Below, one piece after another: positions 12,801 through 24,960 of a stretch of DNA of 64,000 nt. The notes below the pieces were generated by a model. That model made no database searches and was not told where the DNA came from. It worked only from the letters and a program-made list of their open reading frames with translations. The stretch spans positions 13,188,501 through 13,252,500 of the forward strand of contig NC_036447.1 of assembly GCF_002775205.1 (NCBI RefSeq), read 5' to 3'. How positions within the stretch are numbered: position 1 is the stretch's first letter; each line of letters begins with the position of its first letter. Source of the stretch: Xiphophorus maculatus. Lineage: Eukaryota > Chordata > Actinopteri > Cyprinodontiformes > Poeciliidae. The position numbers and the translations under genes are program-made.

Positions 12801-15800
12801 CATACCCCTTGAAATATGTTGATAATAAAAATATGAAATATGTGGTGTGCATTTGTACTCTGGTAAACATTCAAGAAGCCTATATTAACTCTGTAGGAGC
12901 TGCAGAGATCCACAGCTCAGGTAATACAATCTGTTGGCAGGACAACTAATATTAATACACTCAACAAATTTGTCCCCTGTTGAAGAGTGGCAAGAAGAAA
13001 GCGATTACTTAAACATGTGGAAGAAGTTTCGCTGGTCAGATGAGACCAAGACTGAACTTTAGACCTACATGTGAAACTGACACAGTGCAGCACCTACAAC
13101 TAGAGCTGCACAATATTTCAAATATCAGTTGTCATTGTAGTATCAAAGGAAATGTAATCCACTATTGTATGTGGCGTATTATCCATTCACACTCTGCACG
13201 CCAAAACTTAAGTTGGCCATTTGGATGGCTTATGACTGAACAACCAGATGTGTAATTATCATTGCTGACATAAACCTCAAAAAATGGATTGAAAGACAGA
13301 AAAGGGCAATATGTATTGTTTTTAGCTGATATAATCACAAATGCTTTCCTGATATTCAGCTTGACCTTGTAAACAGCATCCCTAAAGTGAAACATGGTGG
13401 CGGCAGCATCATTCTGTGCAAATGCCGGTCAGAGTTGATGGAAATATAGATGGAGTTACAGACAAGAAAACTTAGTTGCTGCGAAATACTGGAAATTAGC
13501 TTCCTATCAGGTTCAGGGACCATAACAAACAGAGTTACAATTAAATGGTTTAGTGGAAACTATATTCATGTGTTAGAATAACCCAGTCAATACCCAGATC
13601 TAAATACTGTGGAGAATGTGATTTTCAGAGACATTCTACATCCAGTCTGACTGAGCATGATCTATTTTGCAAAGATGAATGTCAAAAATATCAATAAAAG
13701 CTGTAAGTTTACTGCAGTGGAAGGTGGTCAGTCAAAGTATTGACTCAAGGGGAGATGAATGCAAATGCACACTTTTGTCATATTTTTAATTGCATAATTA
13801 TGAAAACCATGTACACTACAACTATGTGCAGTATTCTGTGTATCTGCCACATTAAACCCCATTGCATCTTATTGGTTGTCCGTTAGGCACATGTTCAGCG
13901 GATGACTTTGCTGTGCTGATGGACCTCAATCTGGCTAAACTTCTCCACCAAAAGTGGAAAGAAACTATTCAGGTTAGATTAAATCCTGCAGAAAAATAAA
14001 CACCAGCACTTCTGTCAAGATCTACCATTGTGCATCTGTCTCTCTTTTAATAAATGTACTTTATTTTTCAGGAAAGACAAAGACAAGCAGCTCTATCTTT
14101 CCAGCTGCTCGAGGAAAGTAAGTAGCAGATATTTTGAAGCAACAAACAAACTCTAAACACAATAAATGTACCTGCTAGTATTTTGCAGGCTTAGTGTAGT
14201 TATTTTATGGCTCTTAAATGTGAATTTTTAATTGTTTACGTGTTCCACAAGAGCAAACACATCCAGGTAGTTCTCCGATGAGCAAAAATGGCGACGTGTC
14301 ACTGGCCGGCCAGCCAGACTCCAGCTCTCGGATCCCGTTTATGGATCACTGGAATGTGTCCCGTCCACACGTCTCTCTTAGAGACATCATCAAAGAGGAG
14401 CAAGTTCTGCAGGCAAACATGCAGAAGGTATCACAACACCACAAAGGTGTTTATAACATGTGACCCTACGGTTGTTCCTTCACATTTCCATTAACTCTGT
14501 CTGGCCGCCTTTCTTTCAGACCAGACAGAGTCGCGTTGACCTCCATCGCTGGGATGGAGCTACATTGTTGAAGGAGAAGCAACTTTACCAACTTTTCCCC
14601 ACAATCGACAAGCATTTTCTGCAGGACATCTTCAGAGATCACAAGTATGAAAAGAATATGTTCATTCTTGTAGGGCTGTTGTGCAATGGTAACATCATGT
14701 AAACAGTTGTCTCTTCCTCTTTAAAAGACATAGTCATTGTTCAGCTGCTTCTACTTTTTATTTTCTTTGGAATTTATTCTTATGTGGGTCTGCAACTGAC
14801 AATTATTTTACTAATCAATTTTTCTATCAATTATTCTGATAATTGATTAATCGGACAAAAAAATGTGCACATTCTGCAGATTTTTTTATTTAACCATTTA
14901 AGCCTTTTTTTTAATACGATATTAGCCATACATTAAAAATGAAAATGACAAAATAATTAAATAATTTTTAAAAATAAGAACCTAAAAGTTTTATTGCATA
15001 AAGTGCAATAACCTAGCATTTATTTAATACACTTGGTTATTTGTAGCATCTGTAGCTGACATGTGAAAAGTCCTAATTACTGCTCTGAGTGTGTTTTTCT
15101 TTCAGCAAATGCCCCTTTTTATAGTCTGTCTACGTCAGTTAATGAATAATCAATTATTACATTAGTTGGCAATTATTTCAATAATCCATCCATTAAGATT
15201 AATCGTTTCACTCCAGAAATCAAGGAAAATGAAAGCTAAAATCCCTGATCCTTTTTACAACCGAAGAGGACAAACAGCATTTCCAGTATTCCACCAAACT
15301 ACTGCTCCGTAACTGCTGGGAAGTCATGGGGTTTTTTTTTTGTTCCTTTGCACAGTTACAGTCTCACCCAGACTGAGCTGTTTCTACGCTCTCTTCTCAA
15401 CGAGGATGAACCTGTGAAGATGGTTGTTGCACCGGAAGCTCCTCGGTCGGACCAGCACAGAGCAGCCAGCAAGGAAAGGGAAAAGGTGCAAATTCCTTTG
15501 GTTTAAAAGCTTTTTATGAGCATCTTTTGCTTTTTTTTTTTTTTTTTGATTTGGCTCTCTAGAGGCTTGTTAGAAAACCATTACCCTGAAGACAAAAATA
15601 TACATTTATAGTTATTTGTCTTGTTTTAATTTATTGAATTTCATTATAAGCTACTTTACATCTGTTCATTCTTTGAATTATCCCATAAAAAGCTTCATTA
15701 TTGATGGAAAACAACATAATGTGTTCCCTTCTGTTTTTGCTTCATCCAAACAGAAGCAGAAGTCGTTGGCGTCTGCTGTCCCCAACTATCAGGATACAGA

Positions 15801-16960
15801 TGATCCAGAGTACGAAGACTTCAGGGCTGAGGCCAACCTTCAGAGGAGGCGACAGCTTGAGAACTTTGCGAAGGCTGCAGAAGCTTTCAGGCAAGGTCGC
15901 AAAGAAGTGGCTTCGTTTTACGCACAGCAGGTAAAAACAGGAGGCGAAGAATATATATACTGTATATATACATATATATATATTTTTTTTTTATTTTAAA
16001 ATTTCCTTTTGTGGGATTGTCTTTTAGTATGTCACAAATGAAAATGTTGGTAATCATTGAACTATCCACCTAAGAGTAACATTTTTATTTACTTCCTGTT
16101 TTGTATCTGCTCTGGCCTTAGGGACACTTGCACGGCCAGCGGATGCGTGAGGCCAATCACAGAGCAGCGGTGCAGATATTTGAAAGAGTCAACTCATCAC
16201 TGCTGCCCAGAAACATCCTGGACCTTCATGGGCTGCATGTGAACGAGGCCTTAGAGCATCTGGCTCAAGTACTGGAGGAAAAAACTGCAGGTTAGACCAG
16301 TGTTTTGAAAGTTGGATGGGATTTTCAGCTGACAGTAGAAAGGCGTAGTAGTGTGTGAATGATCTGAAATATTGATTTTTTTTTTCTTTAGGAAAAACCA
16401 TTTTAGAAAAGTAAATTTATGAAAATGTATCATGTAAGTTTTAGCTTTGAAATGGCACAAAGATTGCAGGAGTAGCAACCTTTTCAAAAAGTTACTGAGA
16501 GAATTCGAATGATTTATTGCATTTGCACAAAATACGGTTTAAAAAAATATTTTTAATCATTAAAATCTTAGCATTAAGTCTTGTTATTGTCCCTGCTCTA
16601 CAGTTCTTCAGTTACGACTACGTTGTGGTGCGAGCGTGCTCCTGTTAACAGTAATTTGTGTGTTTTGTTTCTCTTTGGCCTCTTTGTGAACAGAGTGCGA
16701 GCAGGGTCTGTGTCAACCTCAGCTCTCTGTCATCACAGGAAGAGGGAACCACAGCCAGGGGGGAGTGGCCCGCATCCGGCCCGCTGTCATAGACTACCTC
16801 ACCAACAAGCACTACAGGTACGGATACTCTCACACGACACACACACAAAATCACGCAAAAGGAAGAGAGACGTTAGTCTTCACCCATAGATTCTCCCGTG
16901 TGTGTTTCTGTCAGGTTCAGTGAGCCAAAGCCAGGCCTCGTGTTGGTCTCTTTGAAGTGA
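3806..16960 (+). CDS. n4bp2: NEDD4-binding protein 2 (BCL3-binding; CUE, P-loop kinase and Smr domains)
   Basis: Sixteen coding exons join in frame: 3806-4019, 5239-6259, 7339-7463, 7599-7687, 7856-7932, 8299-8439, 10307-12696, 13887-13972, 14072-14117, 14252-14427, 14520-14644, 15356-15485, 15754-15930, 16122-16290, 16694-16817 and 16915-16960. They give about 1,711 residues (human about 1,770). Visible parts: basic N terminus MPRKKKN; CUE-type ubiquitin-binding domain about 44-83 (HLDPEV, LSECDFK, then VENAMDSLLELS in exon 2); Walker A GAPGSGKS at 401-408 followed by LSTDDYF and IIIDNTN of the polynucleotide-kinase-like domain; a long acidic, poorly conserved middle encoded by the 2,390-base exon 7, which holds the conserved TEPQDFALLW; and a C-terminal Smr domain with LDLHGLH (1632-1638) and TGRGNHSQGG. 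The family is linked to nucleic-acid end processing and nicking and binds NEDD4 and BCL3. The start is placed at MPRKKKN, as in mammals, rather than the in-frame ATG at 3770. Confidence 0.96.
4020..5238 (+). other. n4bp2 intron 1, no gene seen
   Basis: AT-rich intron between the two halves of the CUE domain. It holds no open frame that resembles a protein and no repeat that I recognise. Confidence 0.5.
7712..7751. repeat. Perfect 40-bp palindrome in n4bp2 intron 4
   Basis: Bases 7712-7731 are the exact reverse complement of 7732-7751, with no spacer. The palindrome begins 25 bases after the end of exon 4 (7687), close to the donor. In RNA it would form a 20-bp stem with almost no loop. No transposon family is evident around it. 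Confidence 0.95.
8880..9400. repeat. Dispersed teleost DNA repeat fragment in n4bp2 intron 6
   Basis: The stretch from the phrase about ccaataaatggcttgtgg (8912) to the end about gataattggtcacac is of a kind seen repeatedly in fish introns, probably a non-autonomous Tc1/mariner derivative. It has no coding capacity. The family is from memory and unconfirmed; the limits are approximate. Confidence 0.4.
9531..10175. mobile_element. Fold-back, hAT-like MITE in n4bp2 intron 6
   Basis: Two arms, about 9685-9790 and 9935-10045, are inverted copies of each other. Both carry the sequences ccaat(c/g)agagcca and cttagcgctgtca. Outer flanks near 9545-9575 and 10125-10172 also match in inverted orientation. 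Total length is about 640 bases with no transposase, as expected for a fold-back MITE. The arms have diverged, so the insertion is old. Confidence 0.6.
12781..13830 (+). mobile_element. Tc1/mariner-like transposon remnant in n4bp2 intron 7
   Basis: The left terminal repeat reads cagtggcatgcaaaagcatt at 12781. Decayed transposase follows: tcagatgagaccaagactga near 13036; gtgaaacatggtggcggcag near 13388 (the KHGGGS block); gtgttagaataacccagtca near 13570; and actcaaggggagatgaatgc near 13742. The right terminal repeat is eroded. It is interrupted by a second element at about 13095-13380. It is a dead copy, and the 3' part of the intron (13831-13886) is unique sequence. Confidence 0.7.
13095..13380. 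mobile_element. hAT-like MITE nested in the Tc1 remnant
   Basis: A stretch beginning agagctgcacaatatttc splits the Tc1 transposase remnant between its 'DETK' part and its 'KHGGGS' part. Fish hAT-type short elements often start with agggctgcacaatat. The right border is not clear. It must be younger than the host element. Confidence 0.45.
14785..15215. mobile_element. hAT-like MITE in n4bp2 intron 11
   Basis: Terminal inverted repeats are gggtctgcaactgacaatt (14785) and, at the right, aatcgtttcactcc (15202-15215). The interior is very AT-rich with several attaat/aatcgatt-type short palindromes and no frame. A second copy is at 48320-48835, sharing the internal run around cattctgcagattttt. Confidence 0.65.
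15955..15992. repeat. AT dinucleotide microsatellite in n4bp2 intron 13
   Basis: Alternating TA/AT tract followed by a T run, a few tens of bases beyond the exon 13 donor. Confidence 0.85.
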
Positions 16961-17930
16961 AAAGACCCGGTTTCTACTGCTGCGAACCAGAACTCTCTTC
17001 ATCTCTCGCTCTCGTTTTTCAGTGCTACAGTTTATATAGTGGGTAAAAGCTCAGTAAATATGTGTATTCATTTGATGTAAATACCCCTCTTCATCAGTCC
17101 TGCACCTACTAAAAAGACAAAAAGTCATATATTTACTGAAAATAATTTTAATCCGTGTCACCTTATATGAAGGGACTCCATTGGTATTAAACAGAAATAA
17201 TTTATCTGCCAGTAAAATGGTTGAAAGCGTTTACATTTTATTATAAAATTTTCTATGGTGTATTTTTACCTCCTATATGTTTTAGATTTTGAAGTTTTCA
17301 GACTCCGTGGAGTCATGTTTGAGCTCCACTGTTCATGTTTTGCCTATCTTTAAATCAGTTATGATGCTTTGTGCTTAATGGAGGCTTCCCTTGCTGTGTT
17401 GATGTAAGACGTTATTTGAGACACAGTTAATGCCTTAAACTTGATGTTCTTTTACATGGTTTTTACAAAGTCAGCGGCTTTAAAGAAGATGCAGCTTTTC
17501 CTCTTGATTATAGTTTTACAGACACCACATGCTATGTTTTAAGCTTCACAGATCCGGCTCTGTGAAACAGATTGAGCAATCTCTGCTGTTGCTTCTGAAG
17601 GCAGCTGCCTCCTTAACAGAACGTTTTTATAACCCGTCGTATTTGTGAGAAAGGTTAGCTGCTAACACTCAAACTCAGGTGACCCGGTGTGTCGGCCGTT
17701 TTCAGCTCATTCCTTGTAGCTTTTAAAATGTCTTTTGCCGAATGTCATACCAGCTGTCTTCCAGAGGATACTATTTTTAATTTAAAAAAGTTAAATTGCC
17801 TTCTTATTTTTCTAAAAGCAGTTCACTTTTGTTGTTTGTATATATTATTGTGAGCACACTAAATCAAAAGATGAATGTATTTTTTAGCCAATGTGTACAA
17901 TTTTACAGAGCATGATATTTGTGAAATAAA
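16961..17930 (+). other. n4bp2: n4bp2 3'UTR with polyadenylation signal
   Basis: Sequence follows the TGA without further splice signals and reaches a canonical AATAAA at 17925-17930. After this point dispersed repeats begin (18015), supporting a transcript end near 17950. Confidence 0.6.
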
Positions 17931-18014
17931 TCTATTTGTTTACATGTACTTGCATGTGTTTTCATTTCTGGATGTGTTTGATTGTAGTCTTCTTTCAGAG
18001 AGTTTCTGTTAAAC

Positions 18015-18800
18015 AACAGGGCCTTCCACAATTATTGGTACCCCTTGTAAAGATGCATAATCTTTTACTGCAGTTTGTTACACAAAGAAGTTGACGAAAA
18101 ATCTAGCCTTTAAAAATATCTCTTTTTTTCAGCAAAATCATTAGTCCCATAGCTGTTGGTGGTGCTACCAAATCACTTAAACTACATGCAGTAAATTACT
18201 TTTTATTTATAAGTATACTGTGACAGACCCTCTATCCAAGCTGCTCTTTAAAATAGGAAAGACAAGGAAACATGCAATGGTGAAAATCATACTTTTTCTT
18301 TTATCCTTATTCACTTAGGCTTAAAAAATCAAGGCAAGAAATAATACTTTTTTTTTTTACAAATGTACCCATTCCAGACTTATTGGCATGTAGTTTTTAT
18401 TTTTTATCATTGACTTCCTGTTTCCCATTGGTATAAATATAACACAAAGCCAATTTGTCTTCTCTAAATGCGAAAGACAAGAGAACATACAGCACAGTAG
18501 TCTCACACTAAAAGTAGATTTGCTTCTAATGGCATGAAGATCACGCGTTAAAAGTTTACAAAGCAAAACCCATGCCACTACTATTGGCACCCCTAATTAT
18601 TATACATGTAATACATGCTTTTCAGTTTCCCTGGATTAAAAATATTAGGTGAAATGGAGGCCCATTTCTCTTAAATACTTTTTAAATCGGGAAAGACGAG
18701 AGAAGATGTCAATGGAGTTGGACTGTAAAAGGCTACAATAAAACAGTTACTTGTTACAAAGTTACAGCAAAAGTTACAATTTTTAAAGGTTGTGACAAGC
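18015..18800. repeat. Non-autonomous Tc1-like repeat
   Basis: Starts with gggccttccacaattattgg, a familiar start of a fish Tc1/mariner-type repeat, and a second 'attggcacccct' motif lies near 18588. It has no transposase frame. Limits are approximate. Confidence 0.45.
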
Positions 18801-18808
18801 AAAATGTG

Positions 18809-18838
18809 TATCTTGGCACATTATTATGTGCCAAGATA
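18809..18838. repeat. Perfect 13-bp inverted repeat (hairpin)
   Basis: tatcttggcacat at 18809-18821 and its exact complement at 18826-18838 are separated by 4 bases. It lies at the right end of the Tc1-like repeat and may belong to it. Confidence 0.8.
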
Positions 18839-18839
18839 A

Positions 18840-21800
18840 ATGGTAATCTTGCCACCATGCAACATATTAAGTACAAAATTAACATACCTCCACAAGCTCA
18901 CAGTTTAAGGTCTTCAGCAAAAAGAGTGACATTATAGGTTCACCAAGTAACTTTAGGTGTGTTTTTTTTTTGACTTGACTTAATACAAACCTTTCAATTT
19001 GCAAAGTACATTATTGAATTTCCACCTTGAGGTACATAATTTAAAATGTGAGAGAGAAAAATTGAGGATAGCAAAGACACATCGCCTCATTTAGGAATTC
19101 AGCACATTAGAAAAATATTGACTTTATTGTTTCATTTTAATGTCATACCAACATTTCTGAAAGAAATGTTTGAAAGGACTTTCACAAGTTGTGTGCTACA
19201 AGAGTATTATAGCGACTACTGCATGAACTCACAGGAAAATGACACTTTCTTGCAAATTTCACTGATACTTTTTGTACACACTTTAAGGAAAAGTGTTAAC
19301 CTTAGGACTTGATATGCGGGCTTTAATATAAATACTGCACTCTTTGTGAAATACCTCAATAATCCAGCAGATGGCAGTAATTCACCTTTACAAAAACTAT
19401 ACAGTAAAGTAACAAATTTAGCAATTTTGTAAATCAGTTTTCTTTTGCTTCAATGACAATTTTACAGTCTAATTGTGAAATTGTCTAATTGTGCTACAAC
19501 TTGTCTCCCACTTTAAAGCATGCAACTGAGACGAACAATATTAAACAGAGGAAAAACGGCACCCGGAAATGCATTTTCAGTCCTATTTTGATTGTTTAGT
19601 GGACCTTTTACACATAGTGCAGCTACTTAGATGCACCAAGTCTATCTTATTGGAATAACAAACTATTTATTATGTAGCATTAAAGGGTTGTATACCATTT
19701 ATAGTCTATAATTTGACATGACAGGGCTTTTCCCCCCAATAGTTTACAGCTTTTTCCACTGTCAAAATTTACTCCTGGCATTAACAGACCCAGTTTGACC
19801 ACTGACTCTCAGATGGAAACACAGAAGTGGCCTGAAATGAGTAACTGAAACATCTATTTTTCTCCACTCATTTTTTCCTCTGGTAAATCAAATGTTTTTA
19901 ATGTGGACTTCCTAACACCTGTAAAGTGTGACTCATTGAAGATCCCAATCTAAAATGGAAAATAAGGTGGTTTTATTGTAGACTCAAGACCTCAAGTTTC
20001 TCTTATTTATTATATGCTTGCATGCTGTAATAATTACGACATTTTATTGGAGTCTTGGCCACAACACATTAAACCCCAGAGAAAGAGAAGGAATGCTGTT
20101 CCTTTCAAAACTAGGTGTTCATGAAAATAGTTTTTATTCCTGCTCATTTGGTCAGTTCTTGTCCTTATTTATCCTTCAGATATGCGCAGAAAGTTTGATG
20201 TTTTAGTCCACATGTATTGGATTGGATTTAATTTTAGGAGTTAATTTATCCACTTATCAAATATTATGACATTTACGCAACAGAATTTAGGACAACCTGG
20301 AAAAAATTTACTACCAAACTCCCAAATTGAATTAATAATTTACCTGAAGAATATGGAAGAAGTTCAGATTTCCTTTCTTATTATTTTCGTTATATTATGA
20401 GATTTATCTTAGTCATATACATATTTTGAGTTCATCTTTACAAAATTACTGTTGCAATTTTAAAGGCACTTAAGTTTTTCAAGCACAGCAGCACTTTCAG
20501 TTGTCAGCTTCAAATTATATTATGTTTAGGTGCCACATACCCATGACTAGTAGATGTGTTTCCACCTTCAACATTTCAACAGTATCATACTTTTTTTTTT
20601 TTTTTTTTTTTTTTACATAAAATATGTTCTTTTCTATTACTTTCTAATCAAAGTTTTCTCCTGGTTTGCAAATAAACAACCAGATCAAAAAAGAGGAAAG
20701 TTGGGATTTTTTTTTTTTAAGTTGCATAGAGAGGTGGAATTCTCTGGCAAATAAAATCAATGAGATGAGAACAAAGGTACAAATACATGTTTGTGTTTGA
20801 GTTACTGCTCCAGTGATTATTGCTATGAGTTTGAGCTGATCCTTTTACTGCCCCACAAACAACCAAAGACACACTCAGCCCCCAACAAAGCTCATTCTGC
20901 AAAAAACCTTTTCCACTGTGTGACTTGGTGGGAACATTAAATACTACAACTATTGAGCTGCCAAAATGTAATCTAATGTCTAATCATATACTCTTAAACT
21001 TTTTAATACATGTATCGCTTTAGTACCTATCATGCTTTTCAAGTAGTTCACCATTATGACAAATATTGTATTTGCAAACAGATCTGCAGCTTGACTTGAC
21101 TTTTTCAGTTTGTTTTGTTGTATCAAAAAAGTGAAACAAAATCAGTCTGACTGCACTGAAAGATGCAGTTCATTTAACTAGTTAGTCTCAGAAAATTTTG
21201 TTTGTAAGTTTCAATTTAAAAACATCAACAGGACAATTCGTGCTTTCTTGTTGGGAAAGTGAAAGGTTTCAAACCAACACAGGGTCAAAATTCAATATGG
21301 TTGCCAGCTTAGTGACGGCTGCAGTAAAAACAGGAGATTTCCTTGAAGTTGTGATGGTTTGTGTTCAGTGTTTTTTAGACACAAAATTATGCAACCATCT
21401 TTAGGAAACATGTTGCTACTGGGTCTGAAAGTGAAGCATGTCAGACACAAACACATTGTATTGCTAATAGTAGTTCGTCTGGTCACTGAAAACATCAATT
21501 AACAAATCTTTCTGGTCTGGGTTAGAGGTCAGTTCCAGTTTAAGATGCCAATCATGGAGATAAATGTAGCACAGTTGGTTGTTTTGGGTTCACTGCAATC
21601 TGCTTCACTTCATTCTGGAAGTGATTAGTAGCTTTACAATACAGCACATTTGTCCTTATTTATCTTGTAAATACTACCAAAATTTCTTTTGAGTACAACT
21701 AAAACTACTCATGCACCAACAGCAGCACTTGTGCCACAGTTTAAGAACCATTGATCTCAACTAATGGATGAATATGAATGAATGACTTGGTTTTTTTAGA

Positions 21801-21893
21801 AGACTTGGAAAGCCCTTATTTGTAGAGAAATTTCTAAAATAAACAATCAAATTTGCTGGAGAGTAACTCAGTCCTGGTTTGACCTGATGATAC
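18840..21893. other. Spacer between n4bp2 and rhoh, no gene seen
   Basis: AT-rich DNA with homopolymer runs, the longest a T run near 20590-20614. No exon with flanking splice sites and no protein of a known family could be read on either strand. Repeats in the rest of the spacer are listed separately. Confidence 0.5.
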
Positions 21894-22293
21894 GGTTAAG
21901 CCCAAAATTATTCATACCCTTGTCTTTTAGATTTCAATACTTTCAACCAAGAAGCTTATATCTGAAAGCAAAGTAAATGGATGTCTCCCAGAATATGATA
22001 AAATAAAATTTAAATCAAGTTTGAAACTACAGTATATATCTGTTTTATTTACATTTTAGTGAAATAAACATGTGAAAAGTTACTTAAACTTTTCTCAATA
22101 ATCAATGAAAAAATCGTTATTGGCATTACAGCAATTCAAACCTTATTATTGGCAGGATATATTTTTGCATGTTTTTATTGATATTTCTATTATTTTTCTT
22201 TGATAATAAGTCAGAAGAAACATGTTGGTATTAAAAGATTACTTTAAACAAAAATTTGATCTGCCAGGTGTATGAATAATTTCTGTCTTATCC
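21894..22293. mobile_element. 400-bp MITE with 25-bp terminal inverted repeats
   Basis: Left end ggttaagcccaaaattattc (21894) matches the complement of the right end, which reads gaataatttctgtcttatcc up to 22293. The interior is AT-rich and non-coding. The ends resemble a Tc1/mariner group common in fish; the element at 25596-26047 has related ends. Confidence 0.7.
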
Positions 22294-22939
22294 ATGTGTA
22301 GTTCTTTTCAAACTTAACTCATGCCAAGAAATCTCTAAAAATTGCCTTTTTTAAGCTCTTGCAAATATAATAATGCAGCAATAAATCTCAGACTTTACTG
22401 TATTTCTACAGTGATCTCTGTTCAGAGAAACAGTCAGTGACGATCTATCCGCTCTAAAAATGCAGGATGTTGACCAAAAAGTAAACTCCTAAAATTAAAT
22501 AAGAAATCAGTTTTACTTATGTCTTTGAGGGTTTTTGGCAACATGCGGACAAAAAGATAATTTCATATGAGATATTTATAAAAATATTAGCTGAGCTAGT
22601 CAGTGGTGGGATGTTTGCTTCACTTGCACTGCTGTTTCTGTGTCTAAACATCTTAGTGTGCACCAGCTGTCAGAAGCACACCCAAAAAGATCCAAACTGT
22701 GAAGAGAGATTAAAAAAGCAGCCATATTGTATGAAACACAGCTGCTGTGGGGGAGGTGAGCAGCAGATCTGTCACACCTCCACACTCCAACAAGCGGATG
22801 TGTTTTACTTTGCCTTTTCTCGCACTTTCTGACTTTCCTCCTCTACGTATGACCGATTGTCTTTCAGCGGCTGCTTCTGTATTTTACATCTGTGATTAGT
22901 GGCCTAATTATCTGCCACTTTTCTTTCCTGTGTTGCTGT

Positions 22940-24372
22940 GAGGTCCAATTTGTTGTAGCTCAGTTATAACAGATACTTTTGTTGGAGTTTAAAGTCGGTC
23001 TTTTCGACACGGTGACGTCTCACAGGCAGCAGCCGACATCCGCCCGTTAAAGATTGGGGTGGCTGACAAGGTAGGCCCAAACATCCACTTTTCTTTTGTT
23101 GCCTTTTTTTGATTACCGTCTTTTAAATTTGATCTCAGTGGAACAATATGTTCTTGATACCTTTATGGCAACAGGTTTGATGTGTTTTTTTTAATCTGAC
23201 AATGAAACTTGTTTCAGTTTGTTGATTTAACTGAACAAAGAAAAGGATTTTATGCTAAAAAGGTAAATTGTTTGTACTAATCCTAATCTTATCAAACAAA
23301 GGTTCTCAAATGTGAGATCATTGAGCTGAAATGTGGAAAATCCACTGATTAATTTGTCCCATCTGCGTGATGGCAAATCTTTCCATCTCGATGACATGGA
23401 CGGTGGTTTTGGGGTTGTTGTTTTTTCTGCTTCACAAAAGTGCACCAATATGGTAAAATTAGCTCAGAAATTGTAAGCAATCAGAAGAAATGTACATTTC
23501 TGAAATATCATAAATGATCAATGATAGGCCAATGATTTCTGTCCCTACGTCAGATTGCAACAGCCTGATATGTGGTATAGACAGCAGAATGAATAATGGG
23601 AGGGTTTTGTGTAAAAGAGATACAACAAAATAGGTGCAGACAGTGAAACACATTTGTGCTTGATGATGAGGTTCAGAAGATTAGCACCTGTGTACGTTTT
23701 CGGATTCAAACTGTGGATTCTGGGTCACACCCAAGCAAACATGTCTTTACTTCCGTATAAAAATACCTTATGTTGTCATAGATTATCTAATTTGGAAGAG
23801 GTGCTGCTCACACATTCATGGTAGATTGGGTGTTTGCAAATGTTTTTACGTAACGAGAAACTCAAAAAACCGTCAAGTGGTCACTGAAACACTCAACTTT
23901 CTAGCTATTGTAAATGTCTTGCAATTCTTCATGTTTCTAACATGTCTCTCCTGTTCCCAGAAGACCATCCAAATTCATTGATAAACATTGGGACCGGCAG
24001 ATTGATGGTCAATGAGAGGACCGAAGAGAAATACCCTGAGCTGACCATGCTGCTACTGAGAGCAAGAGGAAGGAAGTGAGATGAGCCAAGATGGCCTAAA
24101 GAACCAAGAGGTTGCGTAAGTCATCCGCTGGAGAGGTGCGGGCTGCATGCGAGACCTTTGAGACAACATCGATCAGTTCAGTTCACTGAGAGCAACTCTA
24201 CTTGTTTCATCAGTGAATGTCTGAGCATAGCCTGTGATGAAAACTGCCAGCAGTGTACGAAAGCACAGCCCACACTTGAGGACCTTACATCCTGCTAACC
24301 TGACAGAAAAACCTTGACTTTTTCTTTGAGGAACCCAAGACAACCTGAGAGGCTTGTTAATCAACGGCAACC
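22940..24372 (+). promoter_or_regulatory. rhoh: Probable rhoh promoter and 5'UTR region
   Basis: Candidate splice sites lie upstream of the coding exon: a donor aag|gtaggc at 23070 and an acceptor ctcctgttcccag ending at 23961. Mammalian RHOH also has non-coding upstream exons spliced to one coding exon. A 5'UTR exon about 22960-23069 joined to 23962 is therefore plausible. Exon limits are inferred, not proven. Confidence 0.35.
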
Positions 24373-24960
24373 ATGAACGGCCTGACTGAACTGTCCGTGA
24401 AGTGTGTTCTGGTCGGGGACTGCGCGGTTGGCAAGACGGCTCTACTGGTCCGCTTCACCTCCGAGACGTTCCCAGATTCGTACAAGCCCACCGTGTTTGA
24501 AAACACTGGTGTTGAGGTGTACATGGACGGGGTCCAGATCAGCCTCGGACTGTGGGACACGGCGGGCAATGACAACTTCAAGCAGATCCGGCCGAGATCG
24601 TACCAGCAGGCCGATGTCGTCCTTATGTGCTACTCAGTGGCCAACCCCAACTCCCTGGCCAGCATCCAGCGCAAGTGGATTGCCGAGGTCCGAGAGAACC
24701 TGCCCAGGGTGCCAGTGCTGGTGGTGGCCACTCAGACGGACCTGAGGGAGGTGGGAGTTCATCGGGGCAGCTGCATCTCACCGGCGGAGGGGAAACGTGT
24801 GGCCCAAGAGGTGCACGCTAAGGGCTACCTGGAGTGCTCTTCCTTGAGTAACCGCGGCGTACAGCAGGTGTTTGAGTACGCTGTGAGGACAATTTTTAAC
24901 AAGCACAAGAAACGGGAAAGGAGACGCTTGTTCAGCATGAACCAGTGCAAAGTGTTTTGA
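24373..24960 (+). CDS. rhoh: Rho-related GTP-binding protein RhoH (GTPase-deficient)
   Basis: A single uninterrupted coding exon of 195 residues, close to RHOH throughout (human 191). Motifs: P-loop GDCAVGKT 15-22, effector-region [10 protein letters not shown] 37-46, switch II WDTAGND 61-67, ATQTD base-recognition motif and C-terminal CaaX box CKVF. The two positions needed for GTP hydrolysis in Rac/Rho are replaced, as known for RhoH: the Gly12 position is Cys17 and the Gln61 position is Asn66. RhoH is therefore expected to stay GTP-bound. The tyrosines of the ITAM-like segment are kept (Y77 and Y87). In mammals RhoH is haematopoietic, recruits ZAP70 and Lck in T-cell receptor signalling, and is controlled by amount rather than by GTP cycling. 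The start ATG has a good context (caaccATG). Confidence 0.97.
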   Translation: MNGLTELSVKCVLVGDCAVGKTALLVRFTSETFPDSYKPTVFENTGVEVYMDGVQISLGLWDTAGNDNFKQIRPRSYQQADVVLMCYSVANPNSLASIQRKWIAEVRENLPRVPVLVVATQTDLREVGVHRGSCISPAEGKRVAQEVHAKGYLECSSLSNRGVQQVFEYAVRTIFNKHKKRERRRLFSMNQCKVF

